A stretch of DNA of 17,322 nucleotides from CAZUCD01 sp964618855 (GTDB taxonomy: Bacteria > Sumerlaeota > Sumerlaeia > SLMS01 > JANRJK01). The notes under the pieces are model-generated. The model saw only the letters and a program-made list of their open reading frames with translations. It had not been told where the DNA came from and did no database searches. A program made the translations under genes and the position numbers. Location: assembly GCA_964618855.1 (NCBI GenBank), contig CAZUCD010000074.1, positions 1-17,322 of the forward strand, in the 5' to 3' direction. Numbering within the stretch: the stretch's first letter is position 1; each line of letters starts with the position of its first letter. Positions 1 to 7,366 of this stretch are shown piece after piece.

Positions 1-192
1 CCTTGTCTCCCGCCTCCCGGGCGCTACGGCCTTCAGCGCCTCGCCTGAGCTCTGGGGAGGGTGCGACCCCGTGAACGGCTACACCTTGTCGAGCGATGTC
101 AGAGACGGTGAAACGGCCCCAGGGGCGCGAGGGGCGGACCGGCTCATTGCGGCCCCCCTACCAGACGGGAGGTCCCGCCCGCCTCGCCCCCC

Positions 193-229
193 AAAAACGC
201 CTGCGGGCCGCACGCATGCGGCCCGCAGG
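193..229 (-). terminator. Rho-independent terminator of tRNA-Ala
   Basis: The arms at 200-212 and 217-229 form a perfect 13-bp G/C-rich stem with a 4-base loop. Read on the minus strand, the stem is followed at once by a run of five T (complement of 193-197). This is the standard intrinsic terminator layout and it lies 25 bases past the tRNA 3' end. Nothing else is recognisable in 1-192: the open frames there match no family and look like by-products of high GC. Confidence 0.85.
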
Positions 230-254
230 GTGGTCGGTGTTCGAGTTGTTGGGG

Positions 255-330
255 TGGTGGAGCTGAGGGGAGTCGAACCCCTGACACCCAGACTGCCAGC
301 CTGGTGCTCTACCAACTGAGCTACAGCCCC
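255..330 (-). tRNA. tRNA-Ala (anticodon GGC)
   Basis: The minus-strand sequence folds as a complete 76-base cloverleaf with an encoded CCA end. The D arm is GCTC/GAGC and the T arm is a 5-bp stem with a TTCGACT loop. The anticodon stem encloses the loop CTGGCAG, placing GGC at positions 34-36 after T33, so it reads GCC and GCU alanine codons. The acceptor stem has the G3:U70 wobble pair that alanyl-tRNA synthetase recognises, and the discriminator base is A73, both of which confirm the identity. It lies 58 bases downstream of rsmG on the same strand and is followed by a strong terminator, so it may be processed from the rsmG transcript. No clear promoter of its own is visible. Confidence 0.97.
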
Positions 331-388
331 ACGGCAAGAGCGGGGGAGCGTCGCCGCGGAGCCCCCCCGCGTCAAGTGCGATTCGGGT

Positions 389-1135
389 TTATCGCGATCC
401 GCGGAGGGGGCGCTTGGCGGGGATGCCTTCGCGGCGCGGGTAGCGGTCCGGTGTGAGGCCGACCTTCGGGATCCACAGGGCGTGGCGCTTGGCGGCGCCG
501 TTGCCGGGGGAGTAGGACTTCGAGGAGATGGCGCCGCCGCCGAGCTTGTTGAGGGCGAATTCGGCCTCCTTGATCTCGTCCGCCGGGTTGGTGCCCTTGA
601 AGGAGAGCATGTGGCCGTCGAGGGCGAGGAAGGGGAGGCAGAGCTCGAGGGAGATGGGCAGGGGTGCGGTTGCGCGTGTGGTGACCATGTCGAAGCGCTC
701 GCGCCACTGGAGCTCGTGGGCGTGCGTCTCAGCGCGGCCCTCGAGGACGGTGGCGTTCTCGAGTCCGAGCTCCTCCACTGCGTCCTTCATGAACTCGACC
801 TTCTTCTTGTTGGACTCGAGGAGGGTGACGTTGCAGTCCGACCAGTAGATGGCATAGACGATGCCGGGGATTCCTGCGCCGCTTCCGACGTCGAGGAGTT
901 CGCTGGGGCCGTCCTCCGGGAAGTCCTCGGGTGCAGTCTGTATCGGGGCGAGGGCGTCGCCGACGACGTGCACGGCGAGGTCGCTGGGGTCGCGAAAGCC
1001 GGTGAGGTTTGTTTCGCGGCTGCGTGTGCGGAGCAGTTCGAGGAACTTGGTGAGCTGCTCGACGATTTCGTCCTGCCTCGAGCCCTTGACGTAGGGGTCG
1101 ATGACGTCTGAAAGGAGGGACTGCATCTTGATCAT
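389..1135 (-). CDS. rsmG: 16S rRNA (guanine-N7) methyltransferase RsmG
   Basis: This 248-residue protein should methylate G527 of 16S rRNA with SAM in the cytoplasm. RsmG (GidB) hallmarks appear in order: TNLTGFRDP (43-50), an acidic SAM motif LLDVGSGAGIPG (80-91), LLESNKKKVEFM (105-116), and TTRATAPL (152-159) where the family has the conserved RA. A KGTN segment follows at 180-183. The ATG at 1135 overlaps the stop of the upstream glycosyltransferase (ATGA, 1132-1135), so the two are probably translationally coupled. The frame stays open upstream to 1459, but that extension lies over the glycosyltransferase gene and is Pro/Arg-rich shadow sequence. The C-terminal tail is basic. Pairing with a DPM1-like enzyme rather than mnmG or parAB is not the usual gidB neighbourhood. 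Confidence 0.93.
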   Translation of the reverse strand: MIKMQSLLSDVIDPYVKGSRQDEIVEQLTKFLELLRTRSRETNLTGFRDPSDLAVHVVGDALAPIQTAPEDFPEDGPSELLDVGSGAGIPGIVYAIYWSDCNVTLLESNKKKVEFMKDAVEELGLENATVLEGRAETHAHELQWRERFDMVTTRATAPLPISLELCLPFLALDGHMLSFKGTNPADEIKEAEFALNKLGGGAISSKSYSPGNGAAKRHALWIPKVGLTPDRYPRREGIPAKRPLRGSR

Positions 1136-1848
1136 GTGGTTCGCACCGGAGCGGGGCGGGTTCTGAGGCGCCATTGCGCGGCGAGCCCGGCCAGCAGGAT
1201 TCGTGTGTTGAGGGAGGATTTGCCAGCCCTGCGTTCTTCGAACATGATGGGGACTTCGGTGATGCGTGCGCCCTGGGCGGCGGATGCGAGGAGGACTTCC
1301 TGGACGATGGCGGGGCCGCGTGCCTCGACGCGGTCCCAGTCGATCCGTTCCAGCACGGCCCTGCGGAACAGGCGGTATCCGCTGGTGCAGTCGCGCACCT
1401 TGAGCGATAGCATCGCGCGGATGTACGTGTTCGCCAGCCGTGTGACGACGGTCCTCCACGGGCTGCGGCCTGTCTCGCCGCCTCCCGCGACCAGCCTGCT
1501 GCCGACGACGACATCGGCGTCGGCCGCGGCGGAGATCATGCCGGGAATGTGCCGCGGATGGTGGGACCAGTCCGCATCCATTTCCACAATCAAGTCCGCC
1601 CCCAGTTCGAGTGCCTTCCTGAAACCCGCCACGCCTGCCGTTCCGCGTCCCCGTTCTCCCCGTCGATGCAGGAGATGGACCCTCGGGTTCCCTGCGGCGA
1701 TCCGCCCGACGACCTCCCAGGTACGGTCGGGCGAGTCGTCGTCGATCACGAGAACCTCCAGGTCCGCCGTAACGTCCAGGAGCGCAGCGATCAGCGACTC
1801 GATGTTCCCGCTCTCGTTGTAGGTCGGCAGCGTCGCGACGGTCTTCAT
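1132..1848 (-). CDS. GT2 glycosyltransferase, polyprenol-phosphate mannose synthase-like
   Basis: This 238-residue GT-A fold enzyme probably transfers a sugar from a nucleotide donor to a polyprenyl phosphate at the cytoplasmic face of the membrane, as DPM1 does. Visible motifs are LPTYNE (7-12), the nucleotide-binding DDDSPD (36-41), the metal-binding DAD within MDADWSHHP (90-98), GSRL (116-119) and CTSGYRLFRR (154-163). The length fits the short DPM1 type with no C-terminal membrane domain. The ATG at 1848 was chosen because the family's conserved N-terminus begins there; GAAGG lies a few bases upstream, and the open extension to 2055 does not resemble the family. Its stop overlaps the rsmG start by four bases. 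Donor and acceptor cannot be told from sequence; mannose, glucose or aminosugar transfer are all possible. Confidence 0.88.
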   Translation of the reverse strand: MKTVATLPTYNESGNIESLIAALLDVTADLEVLVIDDDSPDRTWEVVGRIAAGNPRVHLLHRRGERGRGTAGVAGFRKALELGADLIVEMDADWSHHPRHIPGMISAAADADVVVGSRLVAGGGETGRSPWRTVVTRLANTYIRAMLSLKVRDCTSGYRLFRRAVLERIDWDRVEARGPAIVQEVLLASAAQGARITEVPIMFEERRAGKSSLNTRILLAGLAAQWRLRTRPAPVRTT

Positions 1849-2179
1849 GACACCTTCGGGCGCGGCCAATCCACCCCGGGGCTTGCGGCTGGGGGGGCGG
1901 GTCGCGCCCTCCATGCCGTGGGAACGCGGGACCTTAGCCACGCCCCCCTTCCCCTGCAACAGGAATCGCAAAAAGCGCCAAGATTCGGGCGCAAGGAAGG
2001 CCTTCCGCGCGAGTCCTGTCGCCCAATTACAAGTCCATAAAAACCAATGATACAAGTGTCATGCTGCGCCTGCCGTGAATTGCCCCCAGATTTCCGGGGC
2101 AAGGGGGAAGCGCCAACGCCCGTCAAGAAAAAATAATCCCCATTTGGCCGCCGCGCGATCGGGGCACAAGAAGGCCGCC
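1849..2179. other. Intergenic region between YCII gene and glycosyltransferase
   Basis: About 330 bases with no convincing gene. The part from 2020 to 2140 is markedly more AT-rich than its surroundings. It holds a candidate minus-strand promoter, a T-run (complement of 2126-2131) that could mark the end of the YCII transcript, and a 7-bp inverted repeat (2080-2086 with 2096-2102, TTGCCCC/GGGGCAA) with no T-tract. The open frames crossing it encode low-complexity Pro/Arg/Ala-rich peptides and are treated as noise. Confidence 0.5.
2026..2055 (-). promoter_or_regulatory. Candidate sigma-70-type promoter for the glycosyltransferase-rsmG operon
   Basis: On the minus strand, TTGTAT (complement of 2050-2055) and TGTAAT (complement of 2026-2031) are separated by 18 bases and resemble -35 and -10 boxes. 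They sit in the only AT-rich patch upstream of the glycosyltransferase, leaving a leader of about 170 bases before the ATG at 1848. This is a consensus resemblance only. Confidence 0.25.
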
Positions 2180-2491
2180 TCAGGGACGGGGAGCCGGCCG
2201 GATCGGCGTCGCCGCGCCGGGACCCACGACCGTGTTCCACTTCTTCACCCTCCAACGGACAACCACATCGTTGAGCACATAGGGGTCGGACTGCGCGAAC
2301 CGCATGGCCGCGTCCGGGGAGTCCCCCTGAAAGAGGAGGAACGCCTGTTCTGTCGGCTCCTCGAGCGCGCCCCCCAGGAGGAGGTCCCCCGCCTCGACCG
2401 ACTTCCAGGCCAGGGCGAGGTGCGCCTCCCTGAAGGCGGCGCGGCGCTCCATGTAGTCGGGCGCGACGTCATAGATGAGCATGAAGTGCAT
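2180..2491 (-). CDS. YCII-related domain protein (YciI family)
   Basis: This 103-residue protein has the ferredoxin-like YCII fold. It starts with the strand MHFMLIYDVAPDY, then the helix REAHLALAWK, then AGDLLLGGAL, and it contains the conserved DPY (69-71) near the second helix. His24 and Asp36 match the His-Asp pair proposed as the active site of YciI-like proteins. A short Pro-rich tail follows the domain. The cellular role of the family is mostly unknown; some members act as small hydrolases or dehydrochlorinases, others as stand-alone modules near ECF sigma factors. No such partner is seen here. It is divergent from the DegT-like gene, with 184 bases between the starts. No clear ribosome-binding site is visible before the ATG; M4 is an alternative start. 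Confidence 0.85.
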   Translation of the reverse strand: MHFMLIYDVAPDYMERRAAFREAHLALAWKSVEAGDLLLGGALEEPTEQAFLLFQGDSPDAAMRFAQSDPYVLNDVVVRWRVKKWNTVVGPGAATPIRPAPRP

Positions 2492-2675
2492 GGCTTGGTC
2501 CGTTGGGGTTGGGTGGGGGCGGGTTCTGGCGCCCGGTGGGGGCGATGGTCAACCGCAAAGGGGTTCGGCGGGAGCGCGGATTGGGTTGACCGGCCCCGGG
2601 GGCGTGTGCGGCAATCCTTGGCTCATTTGACGCGGGGCCGAAAAGATCGTCCCGCGCGGGGAAAGGCTTTGCTCC

Positions 2676-3788
2676 ATGCCGATTTCACTCCACGACCTCC
2701 ATGCCCTCAACGACCACCTGCTTGAGGAGTTCCAGGACGACCTGAAGACGATAGTCGAGTCCGGCCAGTACCAGCTCGGCCCGCAGGTGCAGCGCTTCGA
2801 GGAGCAGTTCGCGCGCTACATCGGCGCGAAGCACTGCATCGCGCTCTCGAGCGGGATCGACGCGATCGTGATCTGCCTGAACGCGCTCGGCGTCGGGCCG
2901 GACCTCGAGGTGATCGTGCCGGCCTTCGCGCCGGCCTCGCTCGCAATGGCCGTGTGCCGCCTGGGGGCGACGCCGGTCTTCGTCGACTGCCGCCACGACA
3001 CCATGAACATGGACCCGGACATGGCGATCGCATCGATGAACTCGAGCCGGACGCGGGCGATCATCGTCCCGCACATGTTCGGGCTCGCGGCTGAGATCGA
3101 CCGCATCATGACGATCGCGCGGACGTACTCCGTGGCGGTGGTCGAGGTCGGCACGTCCGCAACCGGCGCGCGCTACCACGGTCGCCGGCTCGGCACGTTC
3201 GGCAACTACGGCACGTTCAGCTTCGGCCCCGGCGACGCCCTCGGAAGCCTCGGCTCCGGCGGCGCGATCATCACCAACGACGACAACGTGGTGGAGCACT
3301 TCCGCCGCCTGCGCGACTGCGGCCACTACAACTCGGCCCAGCACGAGGTGGTTGGCTACGACTCCCCGATGAGCGCCCTGCAGGGCGCCTTCCTCCTGCG
3401 CAAGCTGGCGGAGCTGGACGACAACAACCTCGACCGCATCGCCAACGCGAAGCTCTACTCCCAGCTCCTCGATGGCAGCGCCGTCACCACGCCTGTCCAG
3501 CGCGACGACAACAGCCACATCTACTCGCAGTACGTGATCCAGGCGCCGGAGCGCCAGGCGCTCATGGACAGCCTGAAGGAGAAGGGCATCGAGACCGGCG
3601 TGCCGATCGCGACCCCGCTCCACCTCGAGCCCTGCTTCCGCTACCTCGAGTACAAGGAGGGCGCCTTCCCCGTGTCCGAGGACCTCTGCGCGCGCTGCCT
3701 CTCCATCCCTGTCAGCCCGGGACTCAAGAAGTCGCAGATCAAGGAAATCGGCGCCGCCATCACGGCGTACTACGGCGTCCCCGCATAG
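2676..3788 (+). CDS. DegT/DnrJ/EryC1/StrS-family protein lacking the catalytic lysine
   Basis: This 370-residue protein spans the whole fold-type I sugar-aminotransferase family, with recognisable blocks: QYQLGPQVQRFEEQFARYIG (31-50), SSGIDAI (58-64), LGATPVFVDC (97-105), FGNYGTFSF (175-183), GSGGAIITNDD (193-203), and a C-terminal block VPIATPLHLEPCFRYL. The active site is degenerate. The lysine that forms the PLP aldimine in the block FSFxPGKxLG is Asp187 here (codon GAC). The Asp that contacts the PLP ring nitrogen is Val158, and the usual Gln/His of that motif are Ser161 and Thr163. PLP chemistry as an aminotransferase is therefore unlikely. It may be a pseudoenzyme with a sugar-binding, scaffolding or regulatory role, or use different chemistry. 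The frame is intact. GGGGAAAGG lies about 9 bases before the ATG. No sugar-nucleotide pathway genes are adjacent. Confidence 0.9.
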   Translation: MPISLHDLHALNDHLLEEFQDDLKTIVESGQYQLGPQVQRFEEQFARYIGAKHCIALSSGIDAIVICLNALGVGPDLEVIVPAFAPASLAMAVCRLGATPVFVDCRHDTMNMDPDMAIASMNSSRTRAIIVPHMFGLAAEIDRIMTIARTYSVAVVEVGTSATGARYHGRRLGTFGNYGTFSFGPGDALGSLGSGGAIITNDDNVVEHFRRLRDCGHYNSAQHEVVGYDSPMSALQGAFLLRKLAELDDNNLDRIANAKLYSQLLDGSAVTTPVQRDDNSHIYSQYVIQAPERQALMDSLKEKGIETGVPIATPLHLEPCFRYLEYKEGAFPVSEDLCARCLSIPVSPGLKKSQIKEIGAAITAYYGVPA

Positions 3789-3935
3789 GGAATCGCTGCA
3801 AGGGGCCGGGGGCCGGAGGCCAGATTTTCGGGGACCGGGGGCCGCGCATTGCCGGCCTCCGGTCCCTGCCCCCCAACCCCTGACCGCCGGCCTCGGGCCC
3901 CAGGTCCCCAAACACCGGTGCTCGGCCCCCGATAG
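3789..3935. repeat. G/C-rich low-complexity intergenic spacer with inverted repeat
   Basis: This spacer is built of shuffled words such as ggggccggggg, ggaccggggg and ggccccaggtcccc. The arms 3810-3821 and 3854-3865 are inverted copies of GGGCCGGAGGCC with one mismatch and could pair as a long-loop hairpin. Four G-runs (3802-3805, 3808-3812, 3830-3833, 3837-3841) give some G-quadruplex potential. No gene is visible. A related style of filler recurs before the zinc-ribbon gene (about 8177-8206). Confidence 0.45.
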
Positions 3936-4418
3936 ATGTCCCTCTCAGCCGCTTTCAAGTGGTTCTTCAAGGTATTGCGCGAGGGCGAGCCGGCGGTTGC
4001 CGCGCCCGCACCGGCCGCACCCCCCGTTTTCACCCCGTCCACCGAGCCCGCCACGCAGCTTCTCGCGCTCCTTCAGAAGGAGGGGCGCCTCGTGGACTTC
4101 CTGATGGAGGACGTCGCCCAGTTCGGCGACGCGGAGATCGGCGCCGCGGCCCGCGACGTCCACCGCGGCTGCGCCAAGCTTCTGCGCGAGCGCGTCAGGC
4201 TCGAGCGCATCATGCAGGAGGCGGAGGGCGCCACCGTGACCGTGCCGGCGGGCTTCGATCCCTCGCGGATCCAGCTCCTGGGCAACGTTGTCGGCGAGGC
4301 ACCCTTCAAGGGCGAGCTGCGCCACCGTGGCTGGAGGGCAGCCGCCATCGACCTGCCCACCGTGCCCCCTGGGGCTGATGCCCACGTCGTCGCTCCAGCC
4401 GAGGTCGAGGTGCCATGA
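3936..4418 (+). CDS. DUF2760 domain protein, Hsp70 partner
   Basis: This 160-residue protein has a short amphipathic N-terminus (AFKWFFKVLREGE), an Ala/Pro-rich linker (about 17-38), and the DUF2760 domain: a helical part around LLALLQKEGRLVDFLMEDVAQFGDAEIGAAARDVH (residues 43-77), then a beta-rich end with GEAPFKGELRHRGWRA (residues 119-134). DUF2760 is known almost only as the gene next to a divergent Hsp70, and here it overlaps the Hsp70 start by ATGA (4415-4418), so coupled expression and a shared role are likely. Its biochemical function is not known; acting as a co-chaperone or adaptor for the Hsp70 is inference. No signal peptide or membrane segment is evident. There is no good ribosome-binding site before the ATG at 3936. 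Confidence 0.85.
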   Translation: MSLSAAFKWFFKVLREGEPAVAAPAPAAPPVFTPSTEPATQLLALLQKEGRLVDFLMEDVAQFGDAEIGAAARDVHRGCAKLLRERVRLERIMQEAEGATVTVPAGFDPSRIQLLGNVVGEAPFKGELRHRGWRAAAIDLPTVPPGADAHVVAPAEVEVP

Positions 4419-6256
4419 GTTCGCGCTTCGTGGTGGGCATCGACCTGGGGACGTCGAACTCCGCGCTCGCCTGGTGTGCCCCCGATCCCGACCCCGCCGC
4501 CGATCCCGCCCCTGTGTCCATGATGCCGGTCGAGCAGGTGGTGGCGCCCGGCGCCGTGGAAGCGCGGCCAACACTCCCATCGGTCATCTACGTCCGCGGG
4601 CAGTCGGAACTTCCGGAGGGTGCGCTGAACCTGCCATGGACCGCCGACCCGGGCTATTGCGTCGGGGCGTTCGCGCGCGAGCAGGGCGCCCGCATCCCGA
4701 CCCGCATGATCCACTCCGCGAAGTCGTGGCTGTGCCACACCGGCATCGACCGCGAGGGCCGGTTCCTTCCCCACCAAAGCCAGGAGGAGGATGCCAAGCG
4801 TTCCCCCGTCGAGTGCGCGACGCTGGTGCTGGAGCACCTGCGGCGTTCATGGAACCGTGTTCATCCGGACGCCGACCTGGCCGCGCAGGACATCGTGCTG
4901 TGCGTGCCCGCCTCGTTCGACGCCGGCGCGCGGCAGCTCACCGTGGCGGCGGCGGAACGCGCCGGCCTGCCGAATGTCTCCCTGCTGGAGGAACCCCAGG
5001 CCGCGTTCTACGCGTGGGTTGATTCCTGCGGAGAGGACTGGCGGCGCAGGGTCCGCATCGGCGACCTGGTCCTCGTGATCGACGTCGGTGGCGGCACGAC
5101 GGACTTCTCCCTGATCGCCGTGGCGGAGGAAGGAGGGGAACTCGCCCTGCGCCGCATTGCCGTGGGTGAGCACATCCTGCTCGGCGGCGACAACATGGAC
5201 CTCGCGCTCGCGTACTCCGCGGCGGCCCGGATCGAGCAGGAGAAGACCCGCAAGCCCGACGCGCAGCAGATGGCGTCGCTCGTGCAGCAGTGCCGCGCCG
5301 GGAAGGAGGCCCTGCTCGCCCCCGGCGCCCCCGCCGAGTGGCCCATCTCCCTGCTCGGTCGCGGCAGCAGCGTCATCGGCGGCACCATCCGCACGGAACT
5401 CCGCCGCGATGCGCTGGAACAGATCGTCCTCGAGGGGTTCTTCCCCATCTGCAGGCCCTCGGACAGGCCTGCGCGCCCGACGCGTTCGGGCTTCCGCGAG
5501 GCGGGGCTGCCCTACGCCTCCGACCCCGCGATATCGCTCCATCTTGCGCGCTTCCTCGGCCAGCACCGCGACGCCGCAGCCGAGGCCATACCCGGCCGCG
5601 CGGGGGGGGAGGTCGCGCTCCCCACCGCTGTGCTCTTCAACGGGGGCGTCTTCAAGGCCGCCCCGCTTCGCGACCGAGTCATGGCGCTTCTGGGCGAGTG
5701 GTGCCGCACCGCCGGGATCGAGGAACCGCGCGCCCTCGAGGGCAACGACCTCGACCTCGCCGTCGCGCGGGGCGCCGCCGCCTATGCGCGCGCCAAGCGT
5801 GGACGCGGCGTCCGCATACGCGGCGGCTCCGCACGCACCTACTACATTGGCATCGAGTCCGCCGCACCCGCCGTCCCGGGCATCAAGCCGCCCCTGCGCG
5901 CGATGTGTGTCGTCCCCTACGGCATGGAGGAGGGCGAAACACGCGACATCACCGGCCGCGACGTGGACCTCTGCATCTGGACCGGCGAGCCCGCCGAGTT
6001 CCGGTTCCTGAGCTCGACCAGCCGCCGGCACGACGACCCCGGCACCCTGCACGTCGTCGACGAGGACACCTTCGAGGAGCACCACCCCATCGAGACCACG
6101 CTCGATTCCGGCGCCGGTGGCAGCCGCGCGGTCGAGGTGGACCTGCGCAGCCACCTGACCCCCATCGGCACGCTGGAACTCGCCTGCGTGGAGCGCGGCA
6201 CCAACGTCGCCTGGAAGCTCGAGTTCAACGTGCGGCAGGTGGAGGGGGCGCGGTAG
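4415..6256 (+). CDS. Divergent Hsp70-family chaperone (DUF2760-associated)
   Basis: This 613-residue protein has the actin/Hsp70 ATPase fold: phosphate-1 motif VGIDLGTSNSAL (8-19), VPASFD (164-169), LLEEPQAAFYAW (190-201, the family's EP.AA block), phosphate-2 motif VIDVGGGTTDFSLI (221-234), LGGDNMD (256-262) and the adenosine motif VLFNGGVFKAAPLRDRV (406-422). The segment from about 470 to 610 is beta-rich and corresponds to a short substrate-binding-like region. There is no DnaK-type helical lid and no EEVD-like tail. Related operons often carry a second, longer Hsp70 with a C-terminal DUF3731 domain; none is present here. It is probably an ATP-dependent cytoplasmic chaperone of unknown clientele. 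It starts in an ATGA overlap with DUF2760 and ends 24 bases before a strong terminator. Confidence 0.92.
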   Translation: MSSRFVVGIDLGTSNSALAWCAPDPDPAADPAPVSMMPVEQVVAPGAVEARPTLPSVIYVRGQSELPEGALNLPWTADPGYCVGAFAREQGARIPTRMIHSAKSWLCHTGIDREGRFLPHQSQEEDAKRSPVECATLVLEHLRRSWNRVHPDADLAAQDIVLCVPASFDAGARQLTVAAAERAGLPNVSLLEEPQAAFYAWVDSCGEDWRRRVRIGDLVLVIDVGGGTTDFSLIAVAEEGGELALRRIAVGEHILLGGDNMDLALAYSAAARIEQEKTRKPDAQQMASLVQQCRAGKEALLAPGAPAEWPISLLGRGSSVIGGTIRTELRRDALEQIVLEGFFPICRPSDRPARPTRSGFREAGLPYASDPAISLHLARFLGQHRDAAAEAIPGRAGGEVALPTAVLFNGGVFKAAPLRDRVMALLGEWCRTAGIEEPRALEGNDLDLAVARGAAAYARAKRGRGVRIRGGSARTYYIGIESAAPAVPGIKPPLRAMCVVPYGMEEGETRDITGRDVDLCIWTGEPAEFRFLSSTSRRHDDPGTLHVVDEDTFEEHHPIETTLDSGAGGSRAVEVDLRSHLTPIGTLELACVERGTNVAWKLEFNVRQVEGAR

Positions 6257-6280
6257 CGACAGAGGTCCGAGACACAAGAA

Positions 6281-6309
6281 GGGGGTGGTGCCTTGATGGC
6301 ACCACCCCC
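6281..6309. terminator. Bidirectional terminator hairpin between Hsp70 and redoxin genes
   Basis: The arms 6281-6292 (GGGGGTGGTGCC) and 6298-6309 pair perfectly over 12 bp around a 5-base loop. The hairpin lies between two converging genes. The sequence after it is T-rich but not a pure T-run in either direction (TCATTCCTCTTT on plus, TTCTTGTGTCT on minus), so it probably serves both transcripts. Confidence 0.8.
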
Positions 6310-6355
6310 TCATTCCTCTTTCACGACTTGTTGGAAACTCCCGAGTGGACGGGGG

Positions 6356-7366
6356 TCAGTTTGAGGATGCGGCGGCGCGTGCCTCGATGGCCTTGAGCGC
6401 CGCTTCCAGTTCCTTCTTGAGGCCGGGGTCCTCGGCCTTCTCGATGGCTTCCTTCTCGACCTCGATGGCGCGCGCGAAGTCGCCCTTGGCGGCGTGGGCG
6501 TGGGCGAGCGTGTCCATGATGGCGGCGTCCTTGCCTTCGGTGAGCTTGTTGGCGAGTTGGGCGGCCTCAAGGGCAAGGTCGAGGTCCTTGTTCTTCACCT
6601 TGCCGTCCGGATCGACGATGGTCCACGCGACCGAGTTGAGGAACTGGGGGTTCTTGCCCAGCGGTGTCTCGGCCATGAGCTGGCGGGCGACCTTGGAGGC
6701 CTCCTCGTCCTTGCCTGCCGACATGAGGCGCTGCCACTGCATGGCGAGTGCCTCGGTCTTGGCTTCCTCGAGCTTTGCCTCGCGTGCAGCCTTCATGTCG
6801 AAGGTGCCGTCGAGGACCTTGGGGAGGACGGGGTCGAGTTCCATCGGGTGGCCGATGAAGGCAATGGTGCCTTCGCCGTTGATGACGAAGCTGCAAGGGA
6901 TGCCGCGCTGCTGTGCGGCGTCCATGAAGGCCTTGTTCGTGGTGCGGCCGTCGTCCCACGCGACCGTGTAGGCCATCTTGTCGCCCTTTTCGGCGACCAT
7001 CTTCTTCACGCCCTCGAGGTTGTTGTTGGGGTCCTCGCTGGTGACGCCGATGAAGGTGACCTTGCCGTCGTACTGCTTCTGGAGTTCTGAGAGGTGCGGG
7101 AATGCTCGGACGCAGGGGCCGCACCACGTTGCCCAGAACTCGACGACGTAGGCGTGGCCGGGCTTGAACTCCGTGACGGGGGAGCCCTTGACCCACTCCT
7201 TGATGGTGAGGGCGGGTGCCTTGTCGCCGATGGAGAGCACCTTGGGTTCGCGGGCGGAGCTGTCGGCGGCTGCGTCCGCGTTGATGGCGGCTGGCTTGTC
7301 CTGCGCCATTGCGGCACTGGTGCAGACTGCGGCGGCGAAGAAGACGGCAACGAGTTTGCGTAGCAT
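6356..7366 (-). CDS. Periplasmic TlpA-like thioredoxin-fold protein with helical C-terminal region
   Basis: This 336-residue protein begins with a Sec signal peptide (LRKLVAVFFAAAVCTSAAMA, likely cut after residue 21). A thioredoxin domain of the TlpA/redoxin type follows: IGDKAPALTIKEW (46-58), VVEFWATWCGPC with redox cysteines 82 and 85, then the cis-proline loop GIPCSFVINGEG (155-166), with an extra Cys158 next to cis-Pro157. From about 190 to 336 it is strongly helical and charged, with TPR-like segments (AAIMDTLAHAHAAKGDFARA). It probably reduces or isomerises disulfides outside the cytoplasm. TlpA-type domains fused to TPR-like tails occur in several Gram-negative phyla. The ATG at 7366 was chosen because it opens directly into the signal peptide; an upstream AAAGG is at a long spacing. 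The extension open to 7534 lacks protein-like character. Confidence 0.9.
   Translation of the reverse strand: MLRKLVAVFFAAAVCTSAAMAQDKPAAINADAAADSSAREPKVLSIGDKAPALTIKEWVKGSPVTEFKPGHAYVVEFWATWCGPCVRAFPHLSELQKQYDGKVTFIGVTSEDPNNNLEGVKKMVAEKGDKMAYTVAWDDGRTTNKAFMDAAQQRGIPCSFVINGEGTIAFIGHPMELDPVLPKVLDGTFDMKAAREAKLEEAKTEALAMQWQRLMSAGKDEEASKVARQLMAETPLGKNPQFLNSVAWTIVDPDGKVKNKDLDLALEAAQLANKLTEGKDAAIMDTLAHAHAAKGDFARAIEVEKEAIEKAEDPGLKKELEAALKAIEARAAASSN

Noticed and set aside
1136..1459. N-terminal extension of rsmG
   Set aside because: It overlaps the well-supported glycosyltransferase and does not resemble RsmG; the conserved protein begins at 1135.
4847..6313. A 488-codon open frame on the minus strand opposite the Hsp70 gene
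   Set aside because: It mirrors the codons of a clearly coding gene in GC-rich DNA and has no recognisable domain. The same applies to long antisense frames at 2685-3911, 15282-16622 and (plus strand) 9575-10756.
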